Shown: piece by piece, positions 35,810 through 47,249 of the stretch
How positions within the stretch are numbered: position 1 is the first letter of the stretch
How the letters are laid out: each line of letters begins with the position of its first letter
Translations under genes and position numbers: made by a program
Source: Ptiloglossa arizonensis
Lineage: Eukaryota; Arthropoda; Insecta; Hymenoptera; Colletidae
Assembly: GCF_051014685.1 (NCBI RefSeq)
Contig: NC_135054.1
Span: forward strand, 8,374,001-8,438,000
DNA length: 64,000 nt
Direction: 5' to 3'
The notes under the pieces: generated by a model
Seen by the model: only the letters and a program-made list of their open reading frames with translations
Databases searched by the model: none
What the model was told of the DNA's origin: nothing

Positions 35810-36849
35810 AGTCCATTTCGCGCGACTAATTTGTCAGACGTGTGTCTATCCATTTGCCGATTTCGTTGTGTAATTACCCCGTGTCACGGCAGCCGCTCTT
35901 ACCCGAGTCGTGTCCTTCGTTCCAGCAGGCTGCTCGCCTCTCTTGCCCACGTTGAAACCCTACCTTGGTATTTCCACACTCTGTGCGCGGGATAAAAGAC
36001 CGCGCGGACCTTTTGCTCCGGTTTCGCGCCGCCATCGGCCGATTTCTCTTTTCCTCATTTGTCACGAGTGTCTTATCGTGTTCCGAGTACATTATCGAGC
36101 GACGTCGCCTCGGAATTTTTCCTCTCTACCCTGTACATCACTCGCTCCCTCTTTCACGCTCGTGTCCCGCTTCCTTCGTGCCGATCACGCAACCACGAAT
36201 TCGTTGTCCGTCCACAAAATTCGGTGACACCCTGAGAATCACTGCAGGTGCCCCGACTCGAGATGGAAACAAGATTAACGCATATAACACCGCGTGACGT
36301 TCGGCTCGCTTCTTTTCTTATCGATAACAAAGAGGGTTTTCGAGTTTCTGGGCAATTGTACTTACCCCCGTTGTAAGCTCCAAGCATTTGGCTACTGTTC
36401 GGTTACATATATCGAGTTATTATAAACTAAGTGGGAATTATTCGAAATTTATACCGAAATGGGATTTTGAACGGTTATAGTGGCCGTTATCGAACTATAC
36501 AGCCTACAAAAGAAATTTAGCGTCTTTTTTTCGTATGAGCGATTTATTGTTGAAACTTGAAACGTTTTAAACCTTTGCAACTCCTCATCGGACGATTTAG
36601 TATGTATTTCTTTTCGAATGCAAAGCATTCAACGGCAGGGATGCAAAAGCTTGTTTCGAACGATAGAAATGTATAATAATATGTGAATATACAAGGTGGT
36701 CCACCTAATCGAAGATCGTCTATTTTCAAATTGTACGAAAAATATTTTTCTTCCTCTAAAATTACCATATTCGATATGATCAAGATTAAAGGATTACATT
36801 CTATAGAGTAGATAAACTAATGTGAGCAACTATAAAATGCACTATATTA
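35810..36849. other. Spacer, CpG-rich at first
   Basis: CpG-rich to about 36400 with overlapping frames of 105 and 110 codons (+) and 72-77 codons (-), none recognisable. AT-rich after that. A small palindrome AGGTGG-T-CCACCT lies near 36693 within ACAAGGTGGTCCACCTAA, a string that may be a transposon end for the Tc1 relic downstream, but I could not find its partner. Confidence 0.45.
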
Positions 36850-37345
36850 TTTTACTAATACGGAGTTGGGTTACCATTTTTCGCTTCCAATTATTAAATA
36901 TGGAATTGGCTCTGGAATAATTTGATCGAACATACTTGATATTTAGCTGGCGCCATCTTTACCCTGAATAGTTGTGTTATTGGCAGCGAGTACTTGAACA
37001 TTTCAGGTGATCAGGTTTGTAGTACGGTCCGCGTATTGTTTCCCAAGAACAATAACATTTTTCAGGACGACAATGCATCCACACACACGGCCAGAAAAGT
37101 TCAGCCTTGGTTCGAGGAACACCAAGATAAACTTCGGCGTTTTCCTTGGTCAACATAGTAACATGATTTAAATAACGTCGAACTGTTGTGAGCAGTTTTA
37201 AAGAAGAAAGTGAGCAGCAGATTTCCTTCTCCAATATCTCTAAAGCGATTGGAATTGTTTTTGATAGAAGAACTGGAAAACATTCCAAGGAAAACTATTC
37301 GAAAGTTGTATAAATTTATTCCAAGAAATATAAAAGTTGTATGAA
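36850..37345 (+). pseudogene. Tc1-like transposase relic, second family
   Basis: A forward frame reads as the C-terminal part of a Tc1-like DDE transposase: YLNISGDQV, IFQDDNASTHTARKVQPW with the second catalytic Asp and conserved QDDNA..HTA, then two adjacent stops, HDLNNVELL in place of the usual SPDLNPIE.LW, another stop where Trp is expected, LKKKVSSRFPSPISLKRLE and a C-terminal helix reading IEELENIPRKTIRKLYK. Upstream, weaker matches reach about 36850. It is decayed by stops rather than frameshifts in the main block. The sequence differs from the relic at 3972 (FQDDNASTHTARK against LQDNDPKHTSKLC), so two Tc1 families are present. Terminal repeats were not identified. Confidence 0.88.
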
Positions 37346-38590
37346 AGACAAATGGTGGCCAAACTCCCTGTTAATAAAACAAAATATCAATTTTATAGTT
37401 CACATTATTTAACCTACCTCGTTAATACAAAAGGCACTACAGTCAAGGAAGCCATTTTGAACGATATTATTATTTTTCTCTTCGTATTAATTGTGCAAAT
37501 AAATTCCTATTACAATACCGCAGTACACTAGAAAGAGAACTTATTCATTTACTATTTATTCATACTAAACTCCTTTGTCTTATTTCTGCAGCAATTGGAT
37601 AGAAGTTAAGTGTAACTTTAATGGAGTAAAACAAAAGCGAATATTCCTTGGACGTAAAACCAAAAAGTACATAAACAGATCAGTGATAAATTTTCAAAGT
37701 TAATTCGAGGCCAAGAATATTGAAAATTCAATGAATTCAATTTGAGCGTTGTCTCTCCTACGCGCGGACAATACATCGAAAGTCTTTTGTTTTCATCGAT
37801 GACCCGTAAAATCCTTTCCACGAGAACAATTTGCTAACAATCCGTTAATATGGAGATTCATTTGCTCACGTAACACGAATCAATTGCAGTATCTTCCATT
37901 TGAAGAATAACAAGTACTTCCAACCGTTCGATGGGCCGATCTTTTAAAATTCAGCCCCGTAAACGTCATTACATAAGCATTTCGTGTACAGTGTTACTGA
38001 TACACTTTTTGATGAACTTCAATGGACTCCGCAGAGTCGAGTAAATGACTAGAGCGTTAATATTCATTGCGTCATCGTGGCGATCCAATTAGCGCGAGAC
38101 GCCAAGAACTCTGCCCAACGGCGGAAGCCGAGAATTAACTGGGTTACCCGTGTTTCAACCCTTTGCCTAATGGTTTACGAAAGAGACTCAAGTCCGTAGA
38201 CGTGCTGAAAATAATGCAAACATTTTTTATGGAAATTCCCAATATAGAACAAGGCCTTAGCAACGAAATCGTTGCTCTGCGTGGAGTCTTTGCCGCAACT
38301 AAAATAATCCAATGATCGATCCTTTTGCTACGAAAATGATTACGGAGCTTCTAAACAACGCACGAATAATTAAACGATACAATGAAATTAGGCGCGAAAA
38401 ACAACTCTAATAGGCAAACTGTTCTTTGAACGAAGAACAAAGAATTTCTTCGATAATAGAATTTCCGGGATAGCAAATAAATGTTTGCCAAGTAGATGAA
38501 AGCAATGCTTCAAAATAAGGATAAACATTAAAATTATACATCTATCGTCGTTTACAGTAGAATACTAATAGTTGCGTGTATTGCGCGAAC
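37346..38590. other. Spacer, no supported gene
   Basis: AT-rich with no frame above 67 codons. A slightly GC-richer part at 38030-38200 contains CCAATTAGC but nothing decisive. Confidence 0.5.
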
Positions 38591-39352
38591 CTTGATATTC
38601 TTTACTTCAAACTTTAATAGATGGAACCTTCATACTTGCTTCAAACTTTAATAGATGGAACCTTGATATTTGTTTCAAACCTTGATAGGTTGAGTCTCGA
38701 TATTTGCTTGAAACTTCAATAGATGGAACCTCGATATTTGCTCCGAACCTTTATAGATGGAATCTCCATATTTGCTTCAAACTTTGATAGATGGAACCTT
38801 GATATTCTTTACTTCAAACTTTAATAGATGGAACCTTCATACTTGCTTCAAACATTAATAGATGGAACCTTGATATTTGTTTCAAACCTTGATAGGTTGA
38901 GTCTCGATATTTGCTTGAAATTTTAATAGATGGAACCTCGATATTTGCTCCGAACCTTTATAAATGGAATCTCCATATTTGCTTCAAACTTTGATAGATG
39001 GAACCTTGATATTTGCTTCAAACTTTAATATATGGAACCTTAATATATGCTTTGAACCTTGATAGATGGAGCCAACATATTTGCTTCAAACTTTGGTAGA
39101 TGGAACCTTGATATTTGCTTCAAACTTTAATATATGGGACCTCGATATTTGCTTCGAACCTTGGTAGATGGAACCTCCATATTTGCTTCAGACTTTAATA
39201 TATGGAACCTTGATATTTGCTTCGAACCTCGATAGATGGAACCTCCATATTTGCTTCACACTTTAATAGATGGAACCTTGATATTTGTTTCAAACATTGA
39301 TAGATGAAACCTCGATATTTACTTCAAACCTTGATAGAACCTCGACATTTGC
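38591..39352. repeat. 34-bp minisatellite, about 22 units, with 207-bp higher-order repeat
   Basis: The unit resembles GCTTCAAACTTTAATAGATG followed by GAACCTTGATATTT. The first 207 bases (38591-38797) are repeated at 38798-39004 with only about four mismatches by my reading, including a unit lengthened by three bases (ATTCTTTACTTC). This higher-order block equals six units plus three bases. Later units diverge more and the array fades after 39352 into degenerate copies to about 39475. No open frame of note. Confidence 0.95.
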
Positions 39353-42288
39353 TTAATGGATACAACCCAGATATTGGATCATGAAAGTAGATAGTTGTTA
39401 CAAACCTCGATACTACGAGCTTCGATAGATGCAAACCAGATATTTCGGTTCGGAACTTGATAAATTCAACTGTCCGCAAACCGCACCCATTGTGTCAACA
39501 AATGGAAATTATAGTCACTTACCATATTAGGACTTAACCTGCCAATGTAAAATGATGGAAATTTGTTCGTTGTAACGAAAAAGCAGTAGACGAAATGTGA
39601 AAAGCAACTTTGAAAAATTACCCTATATTTTCCTTAATAAAAGATCGTATATCGCTGTAACGTATAACCGTGCGATACGAACACATGCGTAAATAATACA
39701 GACCCGTCTACAAATGAACAAAAGTCGTGTACAAAAAGATTTAGTTAAAGGACCGGTAAAATAACGAGGTGAAATTTTCGTGTAAATGGAAGTACGTGAA
39801 AAATACGATACTCGTACTTACCATCTGATAAATTTTCGATAAAAACATTTCGCTGGCCACGGCAAAGGTCGTTCGAGACTCGCGTTTACTTTCAAACTAC
39901 CTAAACGTTACGAATGTGTTTCACGGGAAGAAAAGGTATACGCAAAACTATAAAAGCCGGGAACATGAAAATTCACATTTCATAATTAGACGACAAAGTC
40001 CTCCAAAAATGTTTCGAACTTTTTTGGCAAAAAGGATCCTCCTCGTAATTAGCGTCACGTACGTGTCTCGAAAATGAAAAGAAACGTAACCTGTTTCCCA
40101 CAGAGATACAGTGACTTGCAAACGTGTTCACGTGGTTTGAAGTAACTCCCATAATACAGGTTGGCAATTACTCTTGTCGAGCTCGAAAAGGTTTGCTTTA
40201 TTGTATTTGCCGCGTTAAACACAATTCTAAAATAACCGAATCATGGTTAATGGAATAGAAACATGGAAACACCTTTGGAATTTATTTAAAATCTCGCTGA
40301 CCAAGAATCTTAAAACACGAGATTTTCAACGAATCAAACGTCAGGAAGAGCTACCCTGTGCACACGTGGAAAAATGTAAAAGATTTTACATTAAACATTC
40401 GGCAACACTGAGATCGAATCATTATTAAATGATATTACTCTAACAGGTGAACAAATTATCCTTCTTTCATATTCCATGTCCGTCGAAACGATTATTCCAC
40501 GAGCTCCTGGATTACACACATGTTTGCGTACTATACGACACATCCAACGAAAACAGAAGCGAGTAATTGCATTTGCTTTCAGACTTTCTAAAAATTCTTT
40601 CTGTCACAGCAGAATCACTACTATCATTTTAAAATGTACACAAATCAATTTAAAAATGTCAATTACACCAAAGAAGAAATCTTCCGAAAGAATTCCCCGT
40701 TCACGGAACGCGTGCAACCAAGGGCTCTTAATTATCACGTGATTGCTATATTATTCATAGAGAACACCGCGCGAGTATATCAAGGGCCTTATCTTGATTT
40801 ATCGCGCGCCATTCGTAACGAGCATCTAATCTCGGATCTCCCGTATCCGATATAAAAAATAACGTATCGTGGCGTTGGACAAATACACCGACCGTGTTCG
40901 GGGAAATCCGCGAGTCACCGTAGCTGCGTGTCTTGTCGCGCGGAAAACGCGGAGCTAGGAAAGTCGTGGGAACCAAAAATTCCACGGCGAGATTTACGAT
41001 AGTTGTACGAGGTCCGTCTTAGCGTTGCACGGGTCTCGCGGTATCTCACGGGTAAAAAGCAAAAGTGGTTTCTGCGTTGTTGATGCACGATACGGTAAGT
41101 AAAATATAGGTAGAGTAGCGTGGAAGGGGAACGGGGACACGGTGGTGCAGGCAGTCGTGGATGTATGTATGTACGTCGTAAATGCTCCCTCTAAAAGCGC
41201 GCTGTCTGGTTATTACCGACCGCGACCACTTCCGGTTATAAACTACGACCACCGCCGTGTACATAGGTCGGTTTTTCCAGGACGTTGCGCCCGTAAAAGC
41301 GAATTCCCTCTTCTTTCGTGTAATTTCTTTCCACCGGTTTTGCGCCCCGAGAAACCTGCCTCGAGGTGTCTCGAGGTAAATGGAACCCGAAAGGGCATCG
41401 ATTCCCGGTCAACCGGCCCGCGAATTATTGCGCAGCACGCCAGCACACCTCGATCCTGAGTCCCTGAAAGTTATTTTTAAGCGCCGAAAGCACTGACCGT
41501 ACGAGAACAGCCACCGGCTCGCGAGCCACTGAATTATCTTCGATCAACGGGCACGGGTAAAATGTGGCCTCCGCGGGGGCAGTTTCAGAATGTAGGCTTC
41601 AGAGGGGGTGGAATTCACGGCACGGTAGAAAGTAGGGTGGTTGTTCGTGCGAAAATACGGCGAAAATGGGGGATAAAAGTATCGCGACGCCGTACTTCGT
41701 TTGCGAGATTACGATATTAATGATAATAATAGGAATATTGATAACAGTGTTGTTGTTACACCGTAGAGAACGGTGTTAAACCGGGCTGCGATTAAGCTCC
41801 AACTTTGATCGAGCGAAGAGAAGAGGAAAGGAAACGAAAAGAAATAAAGAAATAAGAACAAGTTCACTATTAAGGATATTAATATAACGAAACAACGTGT
41901 TCCTGGTTTTCACTCATCGAAGTGAACTGTGACTCTTTTCGAAACGATGAAATAACAAAATCGAATTACGTAATTCAATTTCGTTTCGTTTATTGTTTCA
42001 CGTTTGCTACGGTTACTGGTCTCTTTCACGTGTGTTTATTACGAATACGGTTGCAATGTACACGATGATCAATTTAGTTTACGAGTTAATTTCACTTTTG
42101 TGGCGATAATGAACGAATATTGTGATCGTTCCGTTTAAATTTTAAATTTACATCGATAAAAATTATGGTACAGAATCTTTCCATTTCTTCGACTACATAT
42201 TATATTTTTCCTTTGACATCCACAGATTACCATCTCTTTTTCAAAGAATATCTTTCGTATTCTTTACTTATAACCAGAGATGATAACC
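39353..42288. other. Spacer, CpG-rich in the middle
   Basis: Degenerate 34-bp units fade out by about 39475. AT-rich sequence follows to 40450; about 40740-41700 is CpG-rich, with overlapping frames of 73-105 codons on both strands and no recognised domain. AT-rich again to 42288. Confidence 0.5.
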
Positions 42289-42915
42289 CTAATACGAACA
42301 TTGTACCCTCTTTTTAACGTACATCGATCGATTATGTCGCAAATATAACGAGATTGCGAACAAACGAACTTTAAAACAATATACAATTCGAATCGATTCC
42401 GTTTCTATTTTATCACCGTATCGAACAATTTTACCGACCATGATTACAAATAGTGTAACAATCTTCAAGAATAATCCACAAAAGGAGAATAGTTGATACT
42501 GTACCGACAATATAAATCGTCCGAAAGTAGCGTGTATGGAATGAAAGGGTTGGACAATCCCTGCAGAGTCTACATTAGGCTCCAGAAAATGAAAAGGTAA
42601 ATGCACAAAAGGCAAGGATAAAACACGGACAAACCGCAAGGTCCAGCCAGCGTATATTCGCAAGCACAAATCAAATTTACTTAGCGAATGTGTCGGTGCA
42701 AACGAGATACGATTCAACGAGCAGAGAAGCAATGTTCGATCGAGTCGAAGATACTTCCAGGACTGAAAGTTTCGTTTCGAAAAATGACAAGCTAAGAAAT
42801 AATTAGCAAAGGATATGTTTCCTTTTTTATTTTTAAAGCGTTGCTCATTTTGTCTGACGTTTTTGAGAAATGGACCCGCGCACTCCTTTATCTCTTTCTT
42901 CGTCTGCCTATGCAT
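42289..42915 (-). CDS. Longest non-repetitive open frame, uncharacterised (weak)
   Basis: A minus-strand frame of 208 codons from ATG 42915 to a stop at 42289; the same frame stays open about 30 codons further upstream but without an ATG. It is longer than expected by chance for this base composition, by my rough estimate. The peptide is rich in Phe, Arg and Ile, has a basic N-terminal part and one likely membrane-spanning stretch (around CGLFLKIVTLFVIMVGKIV), and ends RRVQ-like and basic. No family motif is visible. No splice or neighbour gene supports it. It could be a decayed receptor-like exon, an orphan gene or chance. Confidence 0.2.
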   Translation of the reverse strand: MHRQTKKEIKECAGPFLKNVRQNEQRFKNKKGNISFANYFLACHFSKRNFQSWKYLRLDRTLLLCSLNRISFAPTHSLSKFDLCLRIYAGWTLRFVRVLSLPFVHLPFHFLEPNVDSAGIVQPFHSIHATFGRFILSVQYQLFSFCGLFLKIVTLFVIMVGKIVRYGDKIETESIRIVYCFKVRLFAISLYLRHNRSMYVKKRVQCSY

Positions 42916-43422
42916 ATATCCGTGCACGGTCGACCGAGCATTTGCTCGCGCCACTGAAAGCGTAGCACGGTTAATATTCCCTTGAAAATGGATGACGGTT
43001 GCCACGGTCCCATGTGCATCCGTTCCATTTATTTGCTTCTTTTCAGCGCGGCGAACGGAGCACTAGTTTCGTCGATAAGTCGCGAACAGTCATTTGCAAG
43101 CTGGCTACGCTTATCGATTACGATCTACCGAAACGTCGGATGCGTTAACACCGTCATTACAGATATAGTATATCGTGTTCGTGAAACGAAATCAATATAC
43201 GTTCAACGTATTTTCAATTCCTTCGTATTTTAATCTCGTATTCCCCTCGACTCGGGCGATCACTTTCTCGGTCACCTTCGGTGAAAAATATATCGCAGAT
43301 GAATAATATGGTAAAGAATTGGTCGCGTTTGAACAACCATACGCTCGATTAACAATTCTGTTCTTTCGTGTATTGAGCGTTTCTCGATTGTTAACTATAT
43401 ATTTGGTTTATAATCATTTTTA
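42916..43422. other. Spacer with a small signal-peptide-like frame
   Basis: A forward frame reaching 43233 contains an ATG with the peptide MCIRSIYLLLFSAANGALVS, which resembles a secretory signal. It overlaps the other end of the minus-strand open frame and has no further support, so it is noted but not called. Confidence 0.35.
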
Positions 43423-43578
43423 AATATTCTTGTCTCATTGAAGACGACCTAAAAATTGAGCTCCAAAGTGATCTATGTTTTTCTTTTATAATAATTTTTC
43501 AATATTCTTGTCTCGTTGAAGACGACCTAAAAATTGAGCTTCAATTGAGTATATAAAAATTAATTTTACTTCCTAAAA
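43423..43578. repeat. 78-bp tandem duplication
   Basis: AATATTCTTGTCTCATTGAA at 43423 returns as AATATTCTTGTCTCGTTGAA at 43501, each continuing GACGACCTAAAAATTGAGCT. The first half of the unit is nearly perfect, the second half AT-rich and diverged. Confidence 0.8.
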
Positions 43579-45010
43579 GACAGTACTCAATTTTGTATTA
43601 TACCTTGGTATTTCTCCAGCTAACGTCGCTATATGAAATGAATTTTCGACGCGACAATTGACCGATGCAGAGTCCAGTTGTTGCAAGGACTGTGCCATTG
43701 CTCGAAGCAAAGGCTCGCAGAATGCGTTCAGTTTGGTTCTCACGGTCCCAATTATTTCATTGGGTTACGATGCGCGAGATGGCAACATTCGGTAAACTGA
43801 AACGAAAGCGTTTCCTTCCTTTCAACAAAGTAACCGTATCGATCGAAGAATTCACGGTGTCGTTGCGCAAAGTAAGAATCCCAGGACAATACGCGCTGAC
43901 GGAAGAATTGCGAATCCTCCGTCTCTCGTGACCTAACATCGCTCCGCGAATCACACCCGCGAGAGTGCAGCGTTTTAACGGTTGTGTATAAACGCGTCTA
44001 CTTCCACTATGTAAAACGCACCAACAGGAAAATCTTGGTGTTAATGTCTCGAAAGCAGTTTACATTCCACAAGGGAGAACACACTCAGACACCGAACGCA
44101 TTAAAAGCGCACTCGAGAATCACACTTGCATCTTTGTACCGCGACACGTGCTACACCCCAGCAGAATTCGACACGAGTCCGTACTAAATGTCTTTTTGAA
44201 CATTCGTTGGTCAGACTTGGTCCTTCGAAGCAACATTTGATCGTAGTCGACAACAATTAGAAACAACGGTCCTATAACTGAAAATCTTTAAATCGTTAAC
44301 GCTTGTAGCAGTTCCATCGTTGGATCATCTGTAAAATTTTAATAGTTTCATACCGTTTCTAATGAATAGTTTGTTGCGAGTCGAACGAAGCAATTTTCGA
44401 CAAATACGATTTTACCGAAAATATTAATGATCAACAAACACGACCAAGCGGATTAAATACACTTTGATCGCCGCGATGCGATTATATTTATATCTTTGTT
44501 GGAGAACAAAGGTTATATCTCATCGGTTATATCTTCAGGTCAGTCGCATGATTCATTTTGGAGGCTCGACAATTTCAAAAACTGTTGTACGCTCGCTAGT
44601 TGCGCGTTCTTCAAGCTCTGTGAATATTATACATTGTCGTTACTGCGTTGCAATCCAATCTAAATTCATGTAACAAACGGACTTTCATCCATGGTTCGAT
44701 TGACATTACAATTTATCATTTTGCACCGAAATAACTAAATATCTAACGTGTCGTTTTCAAGCGACATCAAAGCCATTTTATTCGCACACAATAAACACCA
44801 ATTATGAAAAGCATTACAAATTCGTGTAATTGACCATTTCGTATACAACGACCTGGCGACAATCATTTTCGTTAACCAAATTCTAACGTCTTTGTTCAAG
44901 CACGTAATACAAACGCGAATATTTGCGAAAAGTATAGTCATTGCGTTCAAATTGTTTAAATTGGAATTATATTAAAATTATTGTGTTAAACAAATTGTGT
45001 CCTCGGATAA
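43579..45010. other. Spacer, no supported gene
   Basis: Moderately CpG-rich at 43640-44200 with an 88-codon forward frame (43665-43931) opposed by a 65-codon minus frame. Otherwise AT-rich. Nothing recognisable. Confidence 0.5.
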
Positions 45011-45477
45011 ATCATAGTTCTCACTCCATGACCACAACGATCCGAAAAAATGATCTCGATTTCAATTTAAAATTGATAGAAATATCAAAGATCCAATATC
45101 TGTCTTTATACGCTACATAGTGGTATCTCAGCGCGAGAATACATTCGATTTCGTCGCAAGCTTCGAATCATGACATAGTAATTTATTGCTACAACAATGT
45201 CGAGTCTTGAATGAATCCACGAGTCGAATCCTGACACGAGTAATCATAGTTCTCACTCCTTGACTACAACGATCCGAAAAAGTGATCTCGATTTCACTCA
45301 TTTCAAATTAATAGAAACACCAAAGACCCAACATTTGTCTTTGTACGCTACACAGTCGTATCTCAGCGTGAGAATACATTCGATTTCTTCGCAAGCTTCG
45401 AATCATGAAATAGTAATTTATTGCTACAACAATGTCGAGTCTTGAATGAATTCCACGAGTCGAATCCCGACACGAGT
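45011..45477. repeat. 232-bp tandem duplication, two copies
   Basis: Copy 1 (45011-45241) and copy 2 (45243-45477) begin ATCATAGTTCTCACTCC and end with GAGTCGAATC, then CTGACACGAGT or CCGACACGAGT. They are roughly 85% identical by eye, with copy 2 longer by a few bases, including a three-base CAT. A forward frame is open through copy 2 (start codon TTG) and nearly so through copy 1, which has ATG but an early TAG. The repeat is clear; coding is not supported. Confidence 0.92.
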
Positions 45478-46844
45478 TATCCTAGAGTTAAAATCGGTGA
45501 AGGCTACCATCTATCAGGCGGCCATTTCTGTCGGAGTAATTCTTCCTTAAAATGTTGAGTGCAGTTCTCCACTTTCCGCGGAAAGAAACCACCTATAGTT
45601 AACACGTTCCAACCGCTCTGCTCTTTTTGCTCGTGGGTCTGACAATGTTTTCTCCCTTGTTGCTGGAAACGCCCAAGAACCGGCTACTTTCGGCCGGAAA
45701 TACACGCGCGCGAAAACACACGGCCACCAACACAAACCTACCACGAAGCTCCACACCCGGAAGCACCTGTGTTTCTCGCTCTCGTGTTTCTGTATCGTGT
45801 TTATGTTCCTTTTGGCTGCTAACCCGGCTTCGACCCTAAAAATGTCCGTGGCTCGGTCACGTAACCGACGAATGTAAAATTCCGACGAAACTGAGCATCG
45901 TGGGGAAAATTTTTCGAAGCTCCAGCTGCGCCTGACGACATTCGGTCGAGTCGTATATTCGAGCTGATCAAATTGCGGGAATACATTCCCGCCCGAGCTG
46001 GTATGAATGCGAATTAACACTTTACGTCGGATACGTGACAAGTGTTCAAACGATACGCGGCGGCGTCTGATCGTTTGACAACAATTTTCGCGCACGGTTT
46101 GCCGAGAGCTTTCCTCGTTAGAGACACGACAACGGTCGAAATTAACACGAACTTTGATTTTCTTCGCCGGTGGATGGAAAATGAAAATTCTCTTTGGCGC
46201 TGCACGAGCAACACCCTTTCCGAAAATCGTAACATTTTCAAAATTACGGGAACATTTTAATAGCGCGAGTAATACGCAGGATTTTAATTACGTCTCATTG
46301 TCCATCCTCGCAATGCCGGAATTTCAAAATTTTCAGTAAATTGAAAGTAGAATCTCTCCGATGTCATAAATTACAAAATTACAAACCCTCCCCGCAACCC
46401 CCAAGTGGAATTAATGCCAGTCCAAACGAAAGGAAATATATTTTCCTTCTTTTTTGTAAATAACCAGTAACGAACTAATAAATATTCAAAGTAAAACATT
46501 ACTTTGCGTACGAAAAATAATTTACTCGGAATAATATTCTTCATGATTTCTGTATCTCTAATACTCTACAAATTGACGGTCCTATACGGGTTTTCTCGGA
46601 ATATTAATCGACCCAAAACATATTTATAATATTCTCGTTCTTTCAATCGGATTAAAATAAAGATCAAATATCAAATTATTCGATAATCACTATTAAGACG
46701 CCTAATTGTTTCGAGTTAACTATTTAAAATCGATATCCAATGAGATCAGTTATTCGAGAAATTCGTTTAAAATAAATTAGATACACCAGTTTAACGTGTT
46801 ATCGTGAACACTATGTATCGGTAATAACATTACAACACTTTAAA
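45478..46844. other. Spacer, CpG-rich at first
   Basis: CpG-rich at about 45490-46250, with a 182-codon minus frame that begins at a GTG codon and short plus frames overlapping it. No domain recognised. AT-rich from 46350. Confidence 0.45.
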
Positions 46845-47222
46845 AGCACAAGAACCTCGGTTGCGATACAACACTGAACTCTTGGCACATTTGTTGTGTC
46901 TCTCTGTAAAAACATTGTTTGGAGTGGCCTATCGTTATACGAGTAATGGCAACCTGTTCTTTCCTACTTTGGGATATTGTATCTGGATACGAGGATGAAG
47001 TGTTGTTCTCCACTCTAATTCCCATTGGTACATTAATTTGTGCTTTATTATGTAGATTAGATTATCTTCAGTTAGCTACAATGGTCCGTTGGTAAATTTA
47101 CGACTTCTTTTGCAGCTCTTTCGTTTCCCGAAATACCTGCATGTCCCGGAATCCACATAATTTTTGTATCGTTTCCTTTCTCGAGAATTTATTGCTGGAT
47201 TTCCCAGACTTGGAGAAGGATT
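46845..47222 (-). pseudogene. Jockey-like LINE relic: RNase H end of the reverse transcriptase
   Basis: On the minus strand one frame reads VWEIQQ, a stop, then ILEKGNDTKIMWIPGHAGIS, GNERAAKEVVNL, which is the typical RNase H core of Jockey/I/R1-type non-LTR elements (W.P.H.GI.GNE.AA). After several stops the signal resumes in another frame as SRKEQVAITRITIGHSKQCF and MCQEFSV, matching the usual (R)EE.V.TR.RIGH.....C..C tail. So the copy has stops and at least one frameshift. The reverse transcriptase and endonuclease domains that should lie further upstream (higher coordinates) are not recognisable, consistent with 5' truncation, common for LINEs. Clade beyond this group is uncertain. Confidence 0.8.
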
Positions 47223-47249
47223 GTTAACCGAGCCGATTCGTAGGAAAAG

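Noticed and set aside
45547..46095. 182-codon minus frame
   Set aside because: Starts at GTG, lies in a CpG-rich patch and matches no domain.
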